A stretch of 64,000 nucleotides of DNA from Marinobacter pelagius (GCF_003315345.1 NZ_QNRO01000018.1:28187-92186); one strand, 5' to 3'. Counted from the stretch's first letter, positions 40,339-49,614 are shown. Program-made: numbers and translations. Notes: a model not told the origin generated them from the letters alone.

Positions 40339-41460
40339 ATGCGCCTTGCCAATATTTGCCATCTCGGTGTCAAGGAGCTGCGCAGCCTTGTCCGCGACCC
40401 GATCATGCTGGTGCTGATCGTCTACGCCTTCACCGTTTCCGTCTACACGGCGGCCACGGCCATGCCGGAGACCCTCAACAAGGCGCCGATCGCGGTGGTG
40501 AATGAGGATCGCTCGCCGCTGTCCTGGCGCATCGTCAGCGCCTTTTACCCGCCGTACTTTGTTCTCCCCGAGGTGATCGAGCAGGCCGAGATGGACGCCC
40601 GCATGGATGCCGGCCTCGACACCTTCGCTCTTGACATCCCGCCCAACTTCCAGCGTGACCTGCTGGCAGGGCAGCGGCCCACGGTCCAGCTCAACGTCGA
40701 TGCCACGCGCATGAGCCAGGCATTTACCGGCAGCGGCTATATCCAGACCATCGTCACCGACGAGGTGCGCGCCTTCGCGCAGCGTTATCGCGAGGTTCCG
40801 GAGTTGCCGGTCGATCTGGCGCTGCGGATGCGCTTCAATCCCCAGCTCAACAAGTCGTGGTTCGGCGCCATCATGCAGGTCATCAATAACGTGACCATGC
40901 TCTCCATCGTCCTCACCGGCGCGGCGCTCATCCGTGAGCGCGAGCACGGCACCGTCGAGCATCTGCTGGTCATGCCGGTCACGCCTTTCGAGATCATGAG
41001 CAGCAAGGTATGGGCGATGGCGCTGGTCGTCCTTGCCGCCACCGCCTTCGCACTGACTGCGGTGGTGCAGGGTTGGCTGTCCGTGCCCATCGAAGGCTCG
41101 CTCGCGTTGTTCCTGGTCGGGACTGCGCTGCATTTGTTCGCGACCACCTCGATGGGCATCTTCCTGGGCACCGTCGCCCGGTCCATGCCGCAGTTTGCCT
41201 TGCTGCTGATGCTGGTGCTGCTGCCGCTGCAGATGCTCTCCGGGGGCTCGACGCCGCGCGAGAGCATGCCGGAGGCCGTCCAGTACATCATGCTCGCCGC
41301 GCCCAACACCCACTTTGTAATGCTGGCCCAGGCCATTCTGTATCGTAGCGCGGGCCTCGCCACCGTGTGGCCGCAATTCCTGGCCATCGCCGTTATCGGG
41401 AGTACCCTTTTTGCCTTGGCCCTGACCCGCTTCCGGCGAACACTCAGCACCATGGCCTGA
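40339..41460 (+). CDS. yhhJ: ABC-2 type permease, YhhJ-like
   Basis: This 373-residue inner-membrane protein has one N-terminal helix (about residues 22-40), a large extracytoplasmic domain (to about 175) and five further helices, the ABC-2 layout. The loop REREHGTVEHLLVMPVTPFEI is the characteristic cytoplasmic motif. It starts three bases after the rbbA-like stop and completes the yhiI-rbbA-yhhJ set. It would pair with the permease half of the RbbA-like protein. Confidence 0.82.
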   Translation: MRLANICHLGVKELRSLVRDPIMLVLIVYAFTVSVYTAATAMPETLNKAPIAVVNEDRSPLSWRIVSAFYPPYFVLPEVIEQAEMDARMDAGLDTFALDIPPNFQRDLLAGQRPTVQLNVDATRMSQAFTGSGYIQTIVTDEVRAFAQRYREVPELPVDLALRMRFNPQLNKSWFGAIMQVINNVTMLSIVLTGAALIREREHGTVEHLLVMPVTPFEIMSSKVWAMALVVLAATAFALTAVVQGWLSVPIEGSLALFLVGTALHLFATTSMGIFLGTVARSMPQFALLLMLVLLPLQMLSGGSTPRESMPEAVQYIMLAAPNTHFVMLAQAILYRSAGLATVWPQFLAIAVIGSTLFALALTRFRRTLSTMA

Positions 41461-41506
41461 CGGACCTGATGCATGGCAGCGTGGAGTTGCGCCGGGCACA
41501 CTCCGA

Positions 41507-42628
41507 CTAGAACCAGTTATTCAGCAGAATCCCCACGCCAAACCGCTCGATACGCTCGTTATAATCAATCAGACTCTCCCCATACCCGTTGTAGTACTGG
41601 AAAAAGCCCTTCATCGTATCCCCCATCGGGAAACTGTACCCGAACTCCACCGACGTCCGATTGGTAGAACGCATATTGTTCAAAAGCTTCAGCGAGAACG
41701 TGCGGTCCTCTGTCAGCTTGTAAACCGCGTGGTAACTACCATGTCCGAGATACTTCTCGATATCCGAGTTGTCGTCATCGCTGCCACTCTCCGGCAGCCG
41801 GAACCAGGGGTTAACCATAAACAGCCAGCGGTCATAGCTGTAAGCCGCGGTGCCCATGATCCGGTTCCAGCTGCGCGACCGGGGTTCTGATTGACCGTTA
41901 GACTGGTGATTGAAGCTCAGAGACACCGCACTCAGAGTGCCAGGCCCAAGATCCCAGTCCAGCCGGTGCCGGAAGAAAATCTCGGGCTCGTAGTTGGTTT
42001 CACGGAAGGGAGCGGAGTCTTTGGTGTTGTACACCTGCCAGTAGGACTGCTGGGTATAGCCAAACCAGAAGGTGGTTCGATCATCAAAAATGCCAGTCAG
42101 CAGTGGAATCTTGAAACTGATCTGGTATTTCGCCTCTTCCTCTTCCAGAGCGAAGTCATAGCCGGCGGGGCCCAGTCTCGGGCTGGTGGGCCTTGGGTTA
42201 GGGTCGTCCACATAGGTGAATGGCAGGATGTAGTTGGGGCGGTGGGTCACAAAACTGCCGGTGAATGAAAAAATTGCCTTCTCCGCGGTCAGGTAATTAT
42301 CCACCAGGGCTGTCATCAGACCGGTGTCTGAGTCGTCCTCAAGAGCATCGCTGACGATCTGCTCCCGCCGGGCATCATCAGCCACCGGAATAGCGGCTTC
42401 CTCATCCGCCTGCTGTAACGTGTCTTCGTCCGCCGCTTTTCTGGCGGCAATGGGGTCATTCTGGGCGTCATAGCAGGCAAGTCGCTGGATGCCGTCCCGG
42501 ATCAACGCACAGTTAACGGTTTCTTTCTGTTCATCCGGTGCAGCCTGAGCTGCCACCGTGGGGCTGGCCATCGCGAACATCAGCGTAAGCGCCCAGGCTG
42601 CTGAAAAACCGTAAGGATATCTTTTCAT
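41507..42628 (-). CDS. pldA: Outer-membrane phospholipase A
   Basis: This 373-residue protein has a signal peptide (about residues 1-27), an acidic periplasmic extension with DUF3015-like cysteines near 40-52 and a 12-strand barrel ending in NNWF. The catalytic motif is FNHQSNGQ with His241 and Ser243, followed by RSRSWNR carrying the catalytic Asn. OMPLA hydrolyses phospholipids that reach the outer leaflet when the outer membrane is disturbed. The N-terminal extension makes it longer than E. coli PldA. It is convergent with the yhhJ-like gene. Confidence 0.9.
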   Translation of the reverse strand: MKRYPYGFSAAWALTLMFAMASPTVAAQAAPDEQKETVNCALIRDGIQRLACYDAQNDPIAARKAADEDTLQQADEEAAIPVADDARREQIVSDALEDDSDTGLMTALVDNYLTAEKAIFSFTGSFVTHRPNYILPFTYVDDPNPRPTSPRLGPAGYDFALEEEEAKYQISFKIPLLTGIFDDRTTFWFGYTQQSYWQVYNTKDSAPFRETNYEPEIFFRHRLDWDLGPGTLSAVSLSFNHQSNGQSEPRSRSWNRIMGTAAYSYDRWLFMVNPWFRLPESGSDDDNSDIEKYLGHGSYHAVYKLTEDRTFSLKLLNNMRSTNRTSVEFGYSFPMGDTMKGFFQYYNGYGESLIDYNERIERFGVGILLNNWF

Positions 42629-42784
42629 CGCGTCTTCTCAATTGGCAGCGGTCAGGCTGATCCAGGTGTTGGCAATGCTGCAAATCCGGACCCCAGCAGG
42701 CTCAATGCCAGCAGAAGAAAAATCAGCTTGTGCCGGATGTTAGCTTAACCGCTGGCTGACACAACCCAGCACAGGTACATAACG

Positions 42785-43235
42785 TCTGTTTCTTCGCCGT
42801 GAAGCAGGCTGCGAGCCTGGTGCATTTCCGGATCGCGTTTTCTGGCCCGGTTTTTCGTGGACGGCGATGCGGCAAGCAGCGTCGCGTCCACCACGGTGCC
42901 CTCGCGTAGCATCAGCCCCTGCCCAGCCAGATGAGCGTTGATCGCCTCAAACAGCTTGCCGGTGAGCCCTTCGCGCTCCAGCAATCGGCGACACTTGAGC
43001 AAGGTGGTCGCATCCGGTGCTGACTCCCGGCCAAGGTCAATGCCAACGAAACGCCGGATCGCCTGATTGTCGTAAATCGCATCCTCGATGCCTTGGTCCG
43101 AGAAGCCAAAGCACTGTTGGGGCCACTAACATACAGCCGCAACATTCGTCCCAGGCCCATGGGTGGGCGCCCCCGGCCCACCGCCTTTGGGGTAAAACGC
43201 TTCCAGTTACGCTTCCAGCGCATCCCACGGAGGCC
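42785..43235 (-). pseudogene. IS5-family transposase remnant
   Basis: Pieces of an IS5-type transposase remain in at least two frames. They are PKAVGRGRPPMGLGRMLRLYV near 43190-43125, then after a frameshift QQCFGFSDQGIEDAIYD (43120 downwards), LLEREGLTGKLFEAINAHL and REGTVVDATLLAA (carrying the first DDE Asp), and KNRARKRDPEMHQ. The frame then runs into unrelated sequence and the rest of the catalytic core is gone. No terminal repeats were recognised. It is a scar, not an active element. Confidence 0.85.
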
Positions 43236-43275
43236 TGCACGGTCCCCAGTTTGAGCGAACCGGCAATGTGAATAA

Positions 43276-43648
<373 letters not shown>

Positions 43649-43667
43649 TTTTGCTAATATCTACAGC

Positions 43668-43692
43668 TTGACTGTATCGCATTTGAGATACA
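43668..43692 (+). promoter_or_regulatory. Promoter/operator of the toxin-antitoxin operon
   Basis: TTGACT (43668-43673) overlaps the palindrome TGTATC-N8-GATACA (43673-43692), 36 bp before the antitoxin start. Palindromes of this kind are autorepression sites in RelB/DinJ-type operons. The -10 box is not clear. Confidence 0.55.
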
Positions 43693-43727
43693 AAGTAGAG
43701 TTACGCATGACAAACGGAGAATTCATC

Positions 43728-44021
43728 ATGGCTCACACTTCAATGCTGCACGTTCGTGTGGACGACGAGCTGAAGGCTGATGCAGCGGAAAAGCTCGCCA
43801 GCTTCGGCTTGACGGTATCAGATGCCGTCCGCATCCTTCTAACCCGCGTAACCAAAGAGGGCGGATTGCCCGTTGGGTTAACGGCTGATCCGGAAGCCCA
43901 TGACGCCTGGTTCCGCGATAAAGTGAAAGAGGCCCTGGCTGATGCCCGACCTACCGTTCCTCATCAACAGGTAATGGATGAGGCACAAGCGTTGATCGAC
44001 AGAAAGCGTCGCCGTGCCTGA
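43728..44021 (+). CDS. RelB/DinJ-family antitoxin
   Basis: This 97-residue protein starts at ATG 43728 behind GGAGA. The N-terminal ribbon-helix-helix LHVRVDDELKADAAEKLASFGLTVSDAVRILL is characteristic of RelB/DinJ antitoxins (about residues 6-40); the C-terminal half would wrap the toxin. An upstream in-frame ATG at 43707 is possible but less well supported. Its 3' end overlaps the toxin gene by eight bases, typical for type II systems. Confidence 0.85.
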   Translation: MAHTSMLHVRVDDELKADAAEKLASFGLTVSDAVRILLTRVTKEGGLPVGLTADPEAHDAWFRDKVKEALADARPTVPHQQVMDEAQALIDRKRRRA

Positions 44022-44298
44022 ACTGGAATGGCTGGAACTGGCTCGTACCGATCTGCTAGGGATTGTCGATTACATCTCTGATGACAATCCCGATGCAGCA
44101 CAGCGCGTAAAAGATGATATCGAGATGAAAGCTGAAAAGCTGCCGGAGTTCCCCACAATAGGCCGCCCTGGTCGGGTTGAAGGGACCCGGGAACTCGTCG
44201 CCTGGTCGAACTATATCCTCGTGTACCAGGAGGATGCCTTGACGGTACGAATACTGCGCGTGTTACATGCTGCGCAGCAGTGGCCGCCAACCGATTAA
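44014..44298 (+). CDS. RelE/ParE-family toxin
   Basis: This 94-residue protein starts at GTG 44014. LELARTDLLGIVDYISDDNP, GRPGRVEGTRELV and the C-terminal ILRVLHAAQQWP are typical ParE-like elements. ParE toxins poison DNA gyrase while RelE toxins cleave mRNA in the ribosome; the C-terminal LHAxQxWP form favours the ParE side. The pair sits between transposon scars and a stress/efflux block, as mobile toxin-antitoxin modules often do. Confidence 0.85.
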   Translation: MPELEWLELARTDLLGIVDYISDDNPDAAQRVKDDIEMKAEKLPEFPTIGRPGRVEGTRELVAWSNYILVYQEDALTVRILRVLHAAQQWPPTD

Positions 44299-44375
44299 CA
44301 CCTGAATCAAGGGCTTTCTCCTCAGCCTAGCCGGCGAAGACCTTGATGAAGACCCTGCGACATATTCCTTGACAA

Positions 44376-44810
44376 CTACCGGTCCGCAACGGCCACCAGC
44401 AGGCTGCATGGCGCGTGGGCGAGCAGCGAAGCGCCGACGGAGCCGTGCCACCACCGGGCCATCGCGCTCTGTTCACGGTGACCGACCACGACCAGATCCG
44501 CGCCGACCTCGTGCGCCATTCGGCCGATCTCCTCGGCGGGGTTGCCCGCAGCGAGGCGCGTGTCGACGGAAAGCCCCGCCCGCCGCAGCGCTTCCGCGCC
44601 CTCCGTCAGCACGCGGCGCACTTCCTGATATTCTCGCTCCGGCAGGTCTGAGGGTGCCGCCGCTTCAGCGAGCGCGACACCCAGTTCATGGGTGACGACG
44701 GCGAGGAGATAGACACGAGCCTGGCAAAGCGAAGCCAGCTCGGCCCCCTGGTCCAGCGCCTCACGGCCTTGCCGGCTGCCGTCATAGGCTAGGAGGATCG
44801 TCCTGTACAT
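44376..44810 (-). CDS. Universal stress protein, UspA family
   Basis: This 144-residue single-domain protein has the N-terminal TILLAYDGSRQGREAL and the ATP-binding loop GHREQSAMARWWHGSVG (about residues 112-128), which fits the G-x2-G-x9-G(S/T)-like pattern only approximately. It starts at ATG 44810 behind GGAGCACCACG. It is divergent from marR, with 147 bp between starts. Its role in stress survival is inferred from the family. Confidence 0.88.
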   Translation of the reverse strand: MYRTILLAYDGSRQGREALDQGAELASLCQARVYLLAVVTHELGVALAEAAAPSDLPEREYQEVRRVLTEGAEALRRAGLSVDTRLAAGNPAEEIGRMAHEVGADLVVVGHREQSAMARWWHGSVGASLLAHAPCSLLVAVADR

Positions 44811-44900
44811 CGTGGTGCTCCTTTCTGTGATCGGGATGGAACGCCTTTCCCGGTCCTCTGCTCTAGACAGTGCTGCCTTCGGGGCTACATCCCTCGCCAT

Positions 44901-44929
44901 TTGATACTTAGCTATCTATTGATTATAGT
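44901..44929 (+). promoter_or_regulatory. Promoter of marR-emrAB with overlapping AT-rich operator
   Basis: TTGATA (44901-44906), a 17-bp spacer and TATAGT (44924-44929) form a good sigma-70 promoter with start near 44936. TAGCT (44909-44913) and AGCTA (44932-44936) form an inverted repeat spanning the -10 region, a suitable site for the MarR protein encoded just downstream. Confidence 0.65.
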
Positions 44930-44957
44930 ACAGCTACATAATGATGCAGGCAATGAG

Positions 44958-45428
44958 ATGACGAAGCCACTTCACGATCAGGAACAATTCGGCCTTCGCC
45001 TCGGGCTGGTCGCCCGGCTGTGGCGCGCCGAAATCGACCGGCGGCTGGCCACCTTTGGCCTCACCGAGTCCCGCTGGTTGACCCTGTTACATCTCTCTCG
45101 CCTGCCCCAGGCGGCAACCCAGCGTGAATTGGCCGAGGCGGTCGGGGTGCGGGGGCCGACCCTGGTACGCGCGCTGGACCGGCTGGAAGCGGAGGGGCTG
45201 ATCGAACGCCGCACGGAAGCCGCCGACCGGCGCACCAAATCGGTTCACCTGCGTGCGGAGGCTGCCCCTGTTCTGGAACGGATCGAAGCTACCACAGCGG
45301 CGGTGCGGGCGGAAATCTTATCCGACCTGTCCCATGCCGAGGTGGCGACCTGTCTGAAGGTCTTCGAGAAGATCGCCGACAAGCTGGGCGGCACCCCAAG
45401 GGCGATGCAGCCTGTGGACAAAAACTGA
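44958..45428 (+). CDS. MarR-family transcriptional repressor
   Basis: This 156-residue winged-helix protein has TQRELAEAVGVRGPTLVRALDRLEAEGLI as recognition region (about residues 50-80), followed by the DRRTKSVHL wing. It is SlyA/MarR-like and precedes emrA by 13 bp, so it most likely represses its own operon and is released by a drug or phenolic ligand. The ATG at 44958 is chosen; the frame is open back to the promoter but lacks a ribosome binding site. Confidence 0.88.
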   Translation: MTKPLHDQEQFGLRLGLVARLWRAEIDRRLATFGLTESRWLTLLHLSRLPQAATQRELAEAVGVRGPTLVRALDRLEAEGLIERRTEAADRRTKSVHLRAEAAPVLERIEATTAAVRAEILSDLSHAEVATCLKVFEKIADKLGGTPRAMQPVDKN

Positions 45429-45441
45429 TGAGAGCTAGAGC

Positions 45442-46632
45442 GTGAACCAGCATATGACCCACCGGGAACACCAGGACGACGATCAGGAAACCGATCTACG
45501 CACCGCCCCCGACAAGAAGAGGGAGGCTGAGTCAGAGACGGCTTTACCTCCTGCCCGCCCTCGGCCATGGCGATGGTATGGCGCGATCCTGGCGACGCTG
45601 ATCGTTCTCGGAGGTGGCGGCTGGTGGCTGTATCAGCAGCTCACCCATGTCGTTGTGACGGATGCCCGTGTCGCCGCCGACATTGTTGCCATGAGCAGCC
45701 GGGTTCCCGGTTGGGTGACGGTACTTGAAGTGACCGATGGCGATGCCGCGCAGAGAGGCAGGGTTTTGATCCGGATCGACGACCGGGAAAGCCGTCTCCG
45801 TGTCGAGGCGCTTGACGCGCAACTCGCCGGGATTGCCCGCCGCCGCGAGGAGATCGAAGCGCGCATCGCACTCACCGACCGTCAGACACAGAGCCGCATT
45901 ACCGCCAAACAGGCAGCGGTGAGGGCGGCAGAGGCCAGGTTGGCAGCAGCGGCAGCGCAACTCGATCTTGCCAGACAGGAGAATGACCGGGCGGAGAAGC
46001 TGGCGCCGAGCGGTGCCATCAACCGTGCGCGCCTGGACCAGACGCGGGCGGCGCTGGAGACGGCAAAGCAGCAGACATTGAGCGCCCAGGCGGACCTGGA
46101 AAATGCCCGCGCCGCCCTGGCCGAGGCTGAAGCCGCGCGCGGGGAACTCACGGTGCTGCGCACCCAGCTCGCCGAACTCGGCCCGGAGGAGCAGCGGCTA
46201 CGTGCACAAAAAGCCCAGGCCGAACTCGACCTGGAAGATCGCACCATCGTCATGCCATTCGACGGCGTGGTGGACCGGGTATTTGTGGACAAGGGCGAAT
46301 ATGTCACCCCCGGCCAACGCCTGCTGATGGTGCATGATCCCGAGCGGGTGCGTGTCGAAGCGAACGTCAAGGAGACCGACATCCGCTTCTTCCGGCCGGG
46401 AAAGAGCGTGATGATCACTGTCGATGCCCTGCCGGGGCGGCGCTTTGAGGGCAGGGTCACGCGCGTCGGGCAGTCCGCCACCAGCGAGTTCGCCCTGCTG
46501 CCCAACCCCAACCCGAGCGGCAATTTCACCAAGATCACCCAGCGCCTGCCAGTGCGCATCGCGGTGCAGCAGGACGGCGGCGAACTCAAGCCGGGTATGA
46601 TGGTGGAGCTGGAGGCGAGAGCCGATGACTAG
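45442..46632 (+). CDS. emrA: EmrA-like multidrug efflux adaptor (HlyD family)
   Basis: This 396-residue membrane fusion protein has a charged cytoplasmic N-terminus and one membrane helix (about residues 47-66). TDARVAADIVAMSSRVPGWV then starts the lipoyl domain, and an Ala/Glu/Arg-rich coiled hairpin occupies about 125-265. TIVMPFDGVVDRVFVDKGEYV completes the lipoyl domain. It starts at GTG 45442 or ATG 45454 and overlaps emrB by eight bases. With EmrB it would export hydrophobic toxicants through a TolC-type channel encoded elsewhere. Confidence 0.85.
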   Translation: MNQHMTHREHQDDDQETDLRTAPDKKREAESETALPPARPRPWRWYGAILATLIVLGGGGWWLYQQLTHVVVTDARVAADIVAMSSRVPGWVTVLEVTDGDAAQRGRVLIRIDDRESRLRVEALDAQLAGIARRREEIEARIALTDRQTQSRITAKQAAVRAAEARLAAAAAQLDLARQENDRAEKLAPSGAINRARLDQTRAALETAKQQTLSAQADLENARAALAEAEAARGELTVLRTQLAELGPEEQRLRAQKAQAELDLEDRTIVMPFDGVVDRVFVDKGEYVTPGQRLLMVHDPERVRVEANVKETDIRFFRPGKSVMITVDALPGRRFEGRVTRVGQSATSEFALLPNPNPSGNFTKITQRLPVRIAVQQDGGELKPGMMVELEARADD

Positions 46633-48256
46633 CGCGCCCCGGCCGGACAGTATCGAGGGGCTATTCGCCCGTTTCGGCCCGTCCTATCGCTGGCTGGTCA
46701 CAGCGACGGTCATGATGGGCACGATCGCCACTATCCTGACCGCCACCATCGTCAATGTAGCCCTGCCGGATATCATGGGCGCTTTCGGCATGGGCCAGGA
46801 CAAGGCGCAACTTCTCTCCACCGGCTTCCTCGCCGCGATGACCGGGACCATGCTGCTCAATGCCTGGATGGTCGATACCCTCGGCCAGCGCGCGACCTTT
46901 ATGTTGGCGATAACCATCTTTATCGCCGCCTCCATCATGGGTGGGCTCGCCCCCGCCGAGGGCGTGCTGATCCTGGCCCGTGTTTTACAAGGCGGCGCGG
47001 CCGGCATCCTCCAGCCGCTCGCCATGCAGACGATCTTCCAGGTCTTTCCGCCGGAGAAACGCGGGTCGGCCATGGGAATTTACGGCATCGGCGTGGTGCT
47101 GGCCCCGGCGCTTGGCCCGACGCTTGGCGGCATCATGGTCGACAGCTTCAGCTGGCGCTATGTCTTCTTCATGGCCGTGCCCTTCTGCTTCATCGGCCTG
47201 TTTATGGCCGCGATCTTGATGCCGGGGCGCGCAACCTCCGGTCCGCCGCGCAAATTCGACTGGATCGGCTTTGGACTGATGACGGTGTTTCTCGTGACCC
47301 TGCTCAACGGGTTGTCGAACGGGCAGCGTGACGGCTGGATCTCCGACCCCATCCTGCGCGACTTCGCCATCGCCCTGGTCGCGGGCATCGGCTTCATCGT
47401 CTGGGAGCTGCGCACGTCCGCACCCATGCTCAATCTCAAGCTCTTCACGAACCGGGTCTATGCGGGCGCCTCCGTCGTGGCCTTCATTTTCGGAGCAGGC
47501 ATCTTCGGTTCGACCTTCCTGATCCCGCTGTTCGTCCAGACGATCCAGGGCTACACGCCGACCCGCTCGGGCCTGCTGCTAATGCCGGCGGGGCTGATTC
47601 TGGCCCTGGTCTTCCCCATCGCGGGGCGGCTGACTGACAGGACACCCGCCTATGCCACGGTCATGTTTGGGCTTGTGATTTTCGCGTTGTCATCGTTTCT
47701 TATGAGCAACGTGGATACCAATACCTCGTTCTGGCTGTTCGCCTGGTGGATCATGCTGGGGCGTATCGGCCTTGGTTTCATCATGCCGAGCCTGAACGCC
47801 GGCGCCCTCAAGGCGCTCCCCATGACGCTACTCAGTCAGGGCTCCGGCGCCATCAACTTCGTGCGCCAACTCGGCGGGGCGTTTGGTGTCAACCTGCTCT
47901 CCATCGCTCTGGAGCGGCGATCTCAGCTCTACGTAGACAGCTTCACGGCGGCACAGCATGCAGGCAACAGTGCAACGACCGCTATGCTGCACGAAGTAAC
48001 CGGCTTGTTTGCACAGGCTGGCGTGCCGGAGGCGATACGCCAGGCCGGGGCGATGAACTATCTTGGCCGCGTGATCTACAGCCAGGGCAACATGCTGGGG
48101 TACCGGGACAGCTTCTTTATCGTCGGCGCGATCTTCCTGGCCGCCCTTGTTCCGGCGCTGATGATGCGCCGGAGGTCCACGCCTCCGGCGCTGCCGGCCA
48201 GCGAGGCCATGCGTCACCCGCCATCGTCGCAGAACGCGATTCAGCAGAGTCGGTGA
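46625..48256 (+). CDS. emrB: EmrB-like DHA2 family drug:H+ antiporter
   Basis: This 543-residue MFS transporter has about 14 membrane helices, the DHA2 layout. Motif C appears as GIGVVLAPALGPTLGGIMVD (about residues 155-175), with LQGGAAGILQPLAMQTIF before it. Three-gene marR-emrA-emrB operons are common for efflux of uncouplers, phenolics and antibiotics. Solvent or hydrocarbon-derived toxicity is a reasonable natural context here but is inference. Confidence 0.88.
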   Translation: MTSAPRPDSIEGLFARFGPSYRWLVTATVMMGTIATILTATIVNVALPDIMGAFGMGQDKAQLLSTGFLAAMTGTMLLNAWMVDTLGQRATFMLAITIFIAASIMGGLAPAEGVLILARVLQGGAAGILQPLAMQTIFQVFPPEKRGSAMGIYGIGVVLAPALGPTLGGIMVDSFSWRYVFFMAVPFCFIGLFMAAILMPGRATSGPPRKFDWIGFGLMTVFLVTLLNGLSNGQRDGWISDPILRDFAIALVAGIGFIVWELRTSAPMLNLKLFTNRVYAGASVVAFIFGAGIFGSTFLIPLFVQTIQGYTPTRSGLLLMPAGLILALVFPIAGRLTDRTPAYATVMFGLVIFALSSFLMSNVDTNTSFWLFAWWIMLGRIGLGFIMPSLNAGALKALPMTLLSQGSGAINFVRQLGGAFGVNLLSIALERRSQLYVDSFTAAQHAGNSATTAMLHEVTGLFAQAGVPEAIRQAGAMNYLGRVIYSQGNMLGYRDSFFIVGAIFLAALVPALMMRRRSTPPALPASEAMRHPPSSQNAIQQSR

Positions 48257-48396
48257 CGCACGTGTCAAGGGGCCACCTCACGAAACGGAAAATAGCGTAC
48301 GTTAAGCCTCTCGCGGCGTGCGGAGCGGGCCACACCGGGCAATGACAGCCGGGAAGCGCTAGAGGGGTATGACCAGTGGCAGGAGGAAAGGGCCAC

Positions 48397-48427
48397 TTGA
48401 AATATATAGATGCCTAATGTTTATACT
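48397..48427 (+). promoter_or_regulatory. Candidate promoter of ectC
   Basis: TTGAAA (48397-48402) and TATACT (48422-48427) are separated by a longish 19-bp spacer in an A/T-rich stretch. The predicted start is about 40 bp before the ectC ATG, which shows that ectC can be transcribed alone. Confidence 0.45.
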
Positions 48428-48475
48428 ATAAAGTTGTTTCACCCGATTCTGACCAACCAACCATGAGATACGCCC

Positions 48476-48871
48476 ATGAAAATCGTTAAAGTTCAGGACA
48501 TCATTGGTACCGAGCGTGAAGTCAGCGACAAGCAGTGGACCAGCCGCCGCCTGCTGCTCAAGAAGGACGGAATGGGATTTTCCTTCCACGAAACCATCAT
48601 CAAGGCAGGCTCCGAGCACACTTTCTGGTACAAGCACCACCTGGAAGCCGTTTACTGCGTTGCCGGTAACGGGCGCATCAAGGACCTCGCCACGGGTGAA
48701 GTTCACGAGATTACCGACGGTACCCTCTACGCCCTGGACAACCACGACAAGCACACCCTGTACGGTGGCACCGAGGACATGCGCCTGATCTGCGCCTTCA
48801 ACCCGCCGGTGACCGGCCAGGAAGTCCATGACGAGGACGGCGCCTACCTGTCGGACAGCAGCGATAACTGA
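48476..48871 (+). CDS. ectC: L-ectoine synthase (solitary copy)
   Basis: This 131-residue cupin closes the ring of N-gamma-acetyl-diaminobutyrate to give ectoine, a compatible solute. Family segments are [51 protein letters not shown] with a metal-ligand Glu, and [12 protein letters not shown]; the length is typical. No ectA, ectB or ask_ect adjoins: neighbours are emrB and a broken TetR gene. It is therefore an orphan ectC. It could be a second copy serving a complete pathway elsewhere or convert an imported precursor. Confidence 0.93.
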   Translation: MKIVKVQDIIGTEREVSDKQWTSRRLLLKKDGMGFSFHETIIKAGSEHTFWYKHHLEAVYCVAGNGRIKDLATGEVHEITDGTLYALDNHDKHTLYGGTEDMRLICAFNPPVTGQEVHDEDGAYLSDSSDN

Positions 48872-48970
48872 TCCGACTGACTGCCGATCTGATCGCTGGG
48901 ACACTGCCAGAGCGACTGCTGGCGGTAGCGCTGTTGCTTTGACTGGTACGTCCATGCCGGCGAATCCAGA

Positions 48971-49420
48971 TCATGCCTGGACACCTTTATTGATGACACC
49001 GTCCATAGCGATCTGCCAGATAAAATCACCAATGGCGTCGAGTGAATGGACTCCGTTCCGGTCGAACCAGGTTGCAACCCAGTTGAGCGCCCCAAGGCCG
49101 ATCAGGCGAAGCAAACGGCCGTCAACATTCTGCCGGACCACGCCCTGCGCAATCATTGTTTCGAGGATACCGGCCCACAGGGACTCGTACTGGTCACGCA
49201 GTTCGATGATTTCCTTACTAGCCTCCGGGCCCAGCGCCCGCCATTCAAACAACAGCACGTAAACCGCATCCGAACCTAACAACAGGGCTCGCAGATGTGC
49301 GTTGATACAAAGACGCAAACGCTCAACCGGGTCGTCCGAGCTGGCGTAAGCCGACTCGACCTCTGCGGTAACCAGGTCGACTCCCCGGCGCATCAGCTCG
49401 ACAAGCAGCGCTTCGGCAAT
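48971..49420 (-). pseudogene. TetR-family regulator lacking its DNA-binding domain
   Basis: The reading frame encodes only the ligand-binding half of a TetR repressor: EALLVELMRRGVDLVTAEVESAY leads into helices with LRLCINAHLRALL and ALNWVATWFDRNG, resembling the KstR2-like C-terminal group. The preceding codon is TAG and no N-terminal HTH is found upstream in any frame. An internal ATG at 49393 could start a 140-residue remnant, but as a repressor the gene is dead. It lies beside the second porin operon. Confidence 0.75.
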
Positions 49421-49614
49421 CTACTTGAGCGACGTCCTTTCAAAACCTTTCTCACGAAAAAGCCTGGCTGAGTTAAAGACGATCTGTGGCGTCAAGAGGG
49501 CCAATGTTCCGAAAAAACAGTTTAAGTAAGCTTTTTTGCTGAACAGCATCTGACCGCCTCAACAAGCGCTGTATAGATGTACTGACAACAATAACGAGAA
49601 AACGGAGCATATTA

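Noticed and set aside
38878..41499. An 873-codon antisense frame over rbbA and yhhJ, rich in H, R, D and G
   Set aside because: Composition is typical of antisense translation of G/C-rich genes, and both sense genes are clear.
44369..44695. An Arg/Pro-rich 108-codon frame opposite uspA
   Set aside because: Antisense shadow; the UspA domain on the minus strand is complete.
47746..48345. A 199-codon plus-strand frame overlapping the end of emrB
   Set aside because: Out-of-frame shadow of emrB; no motif or start site.
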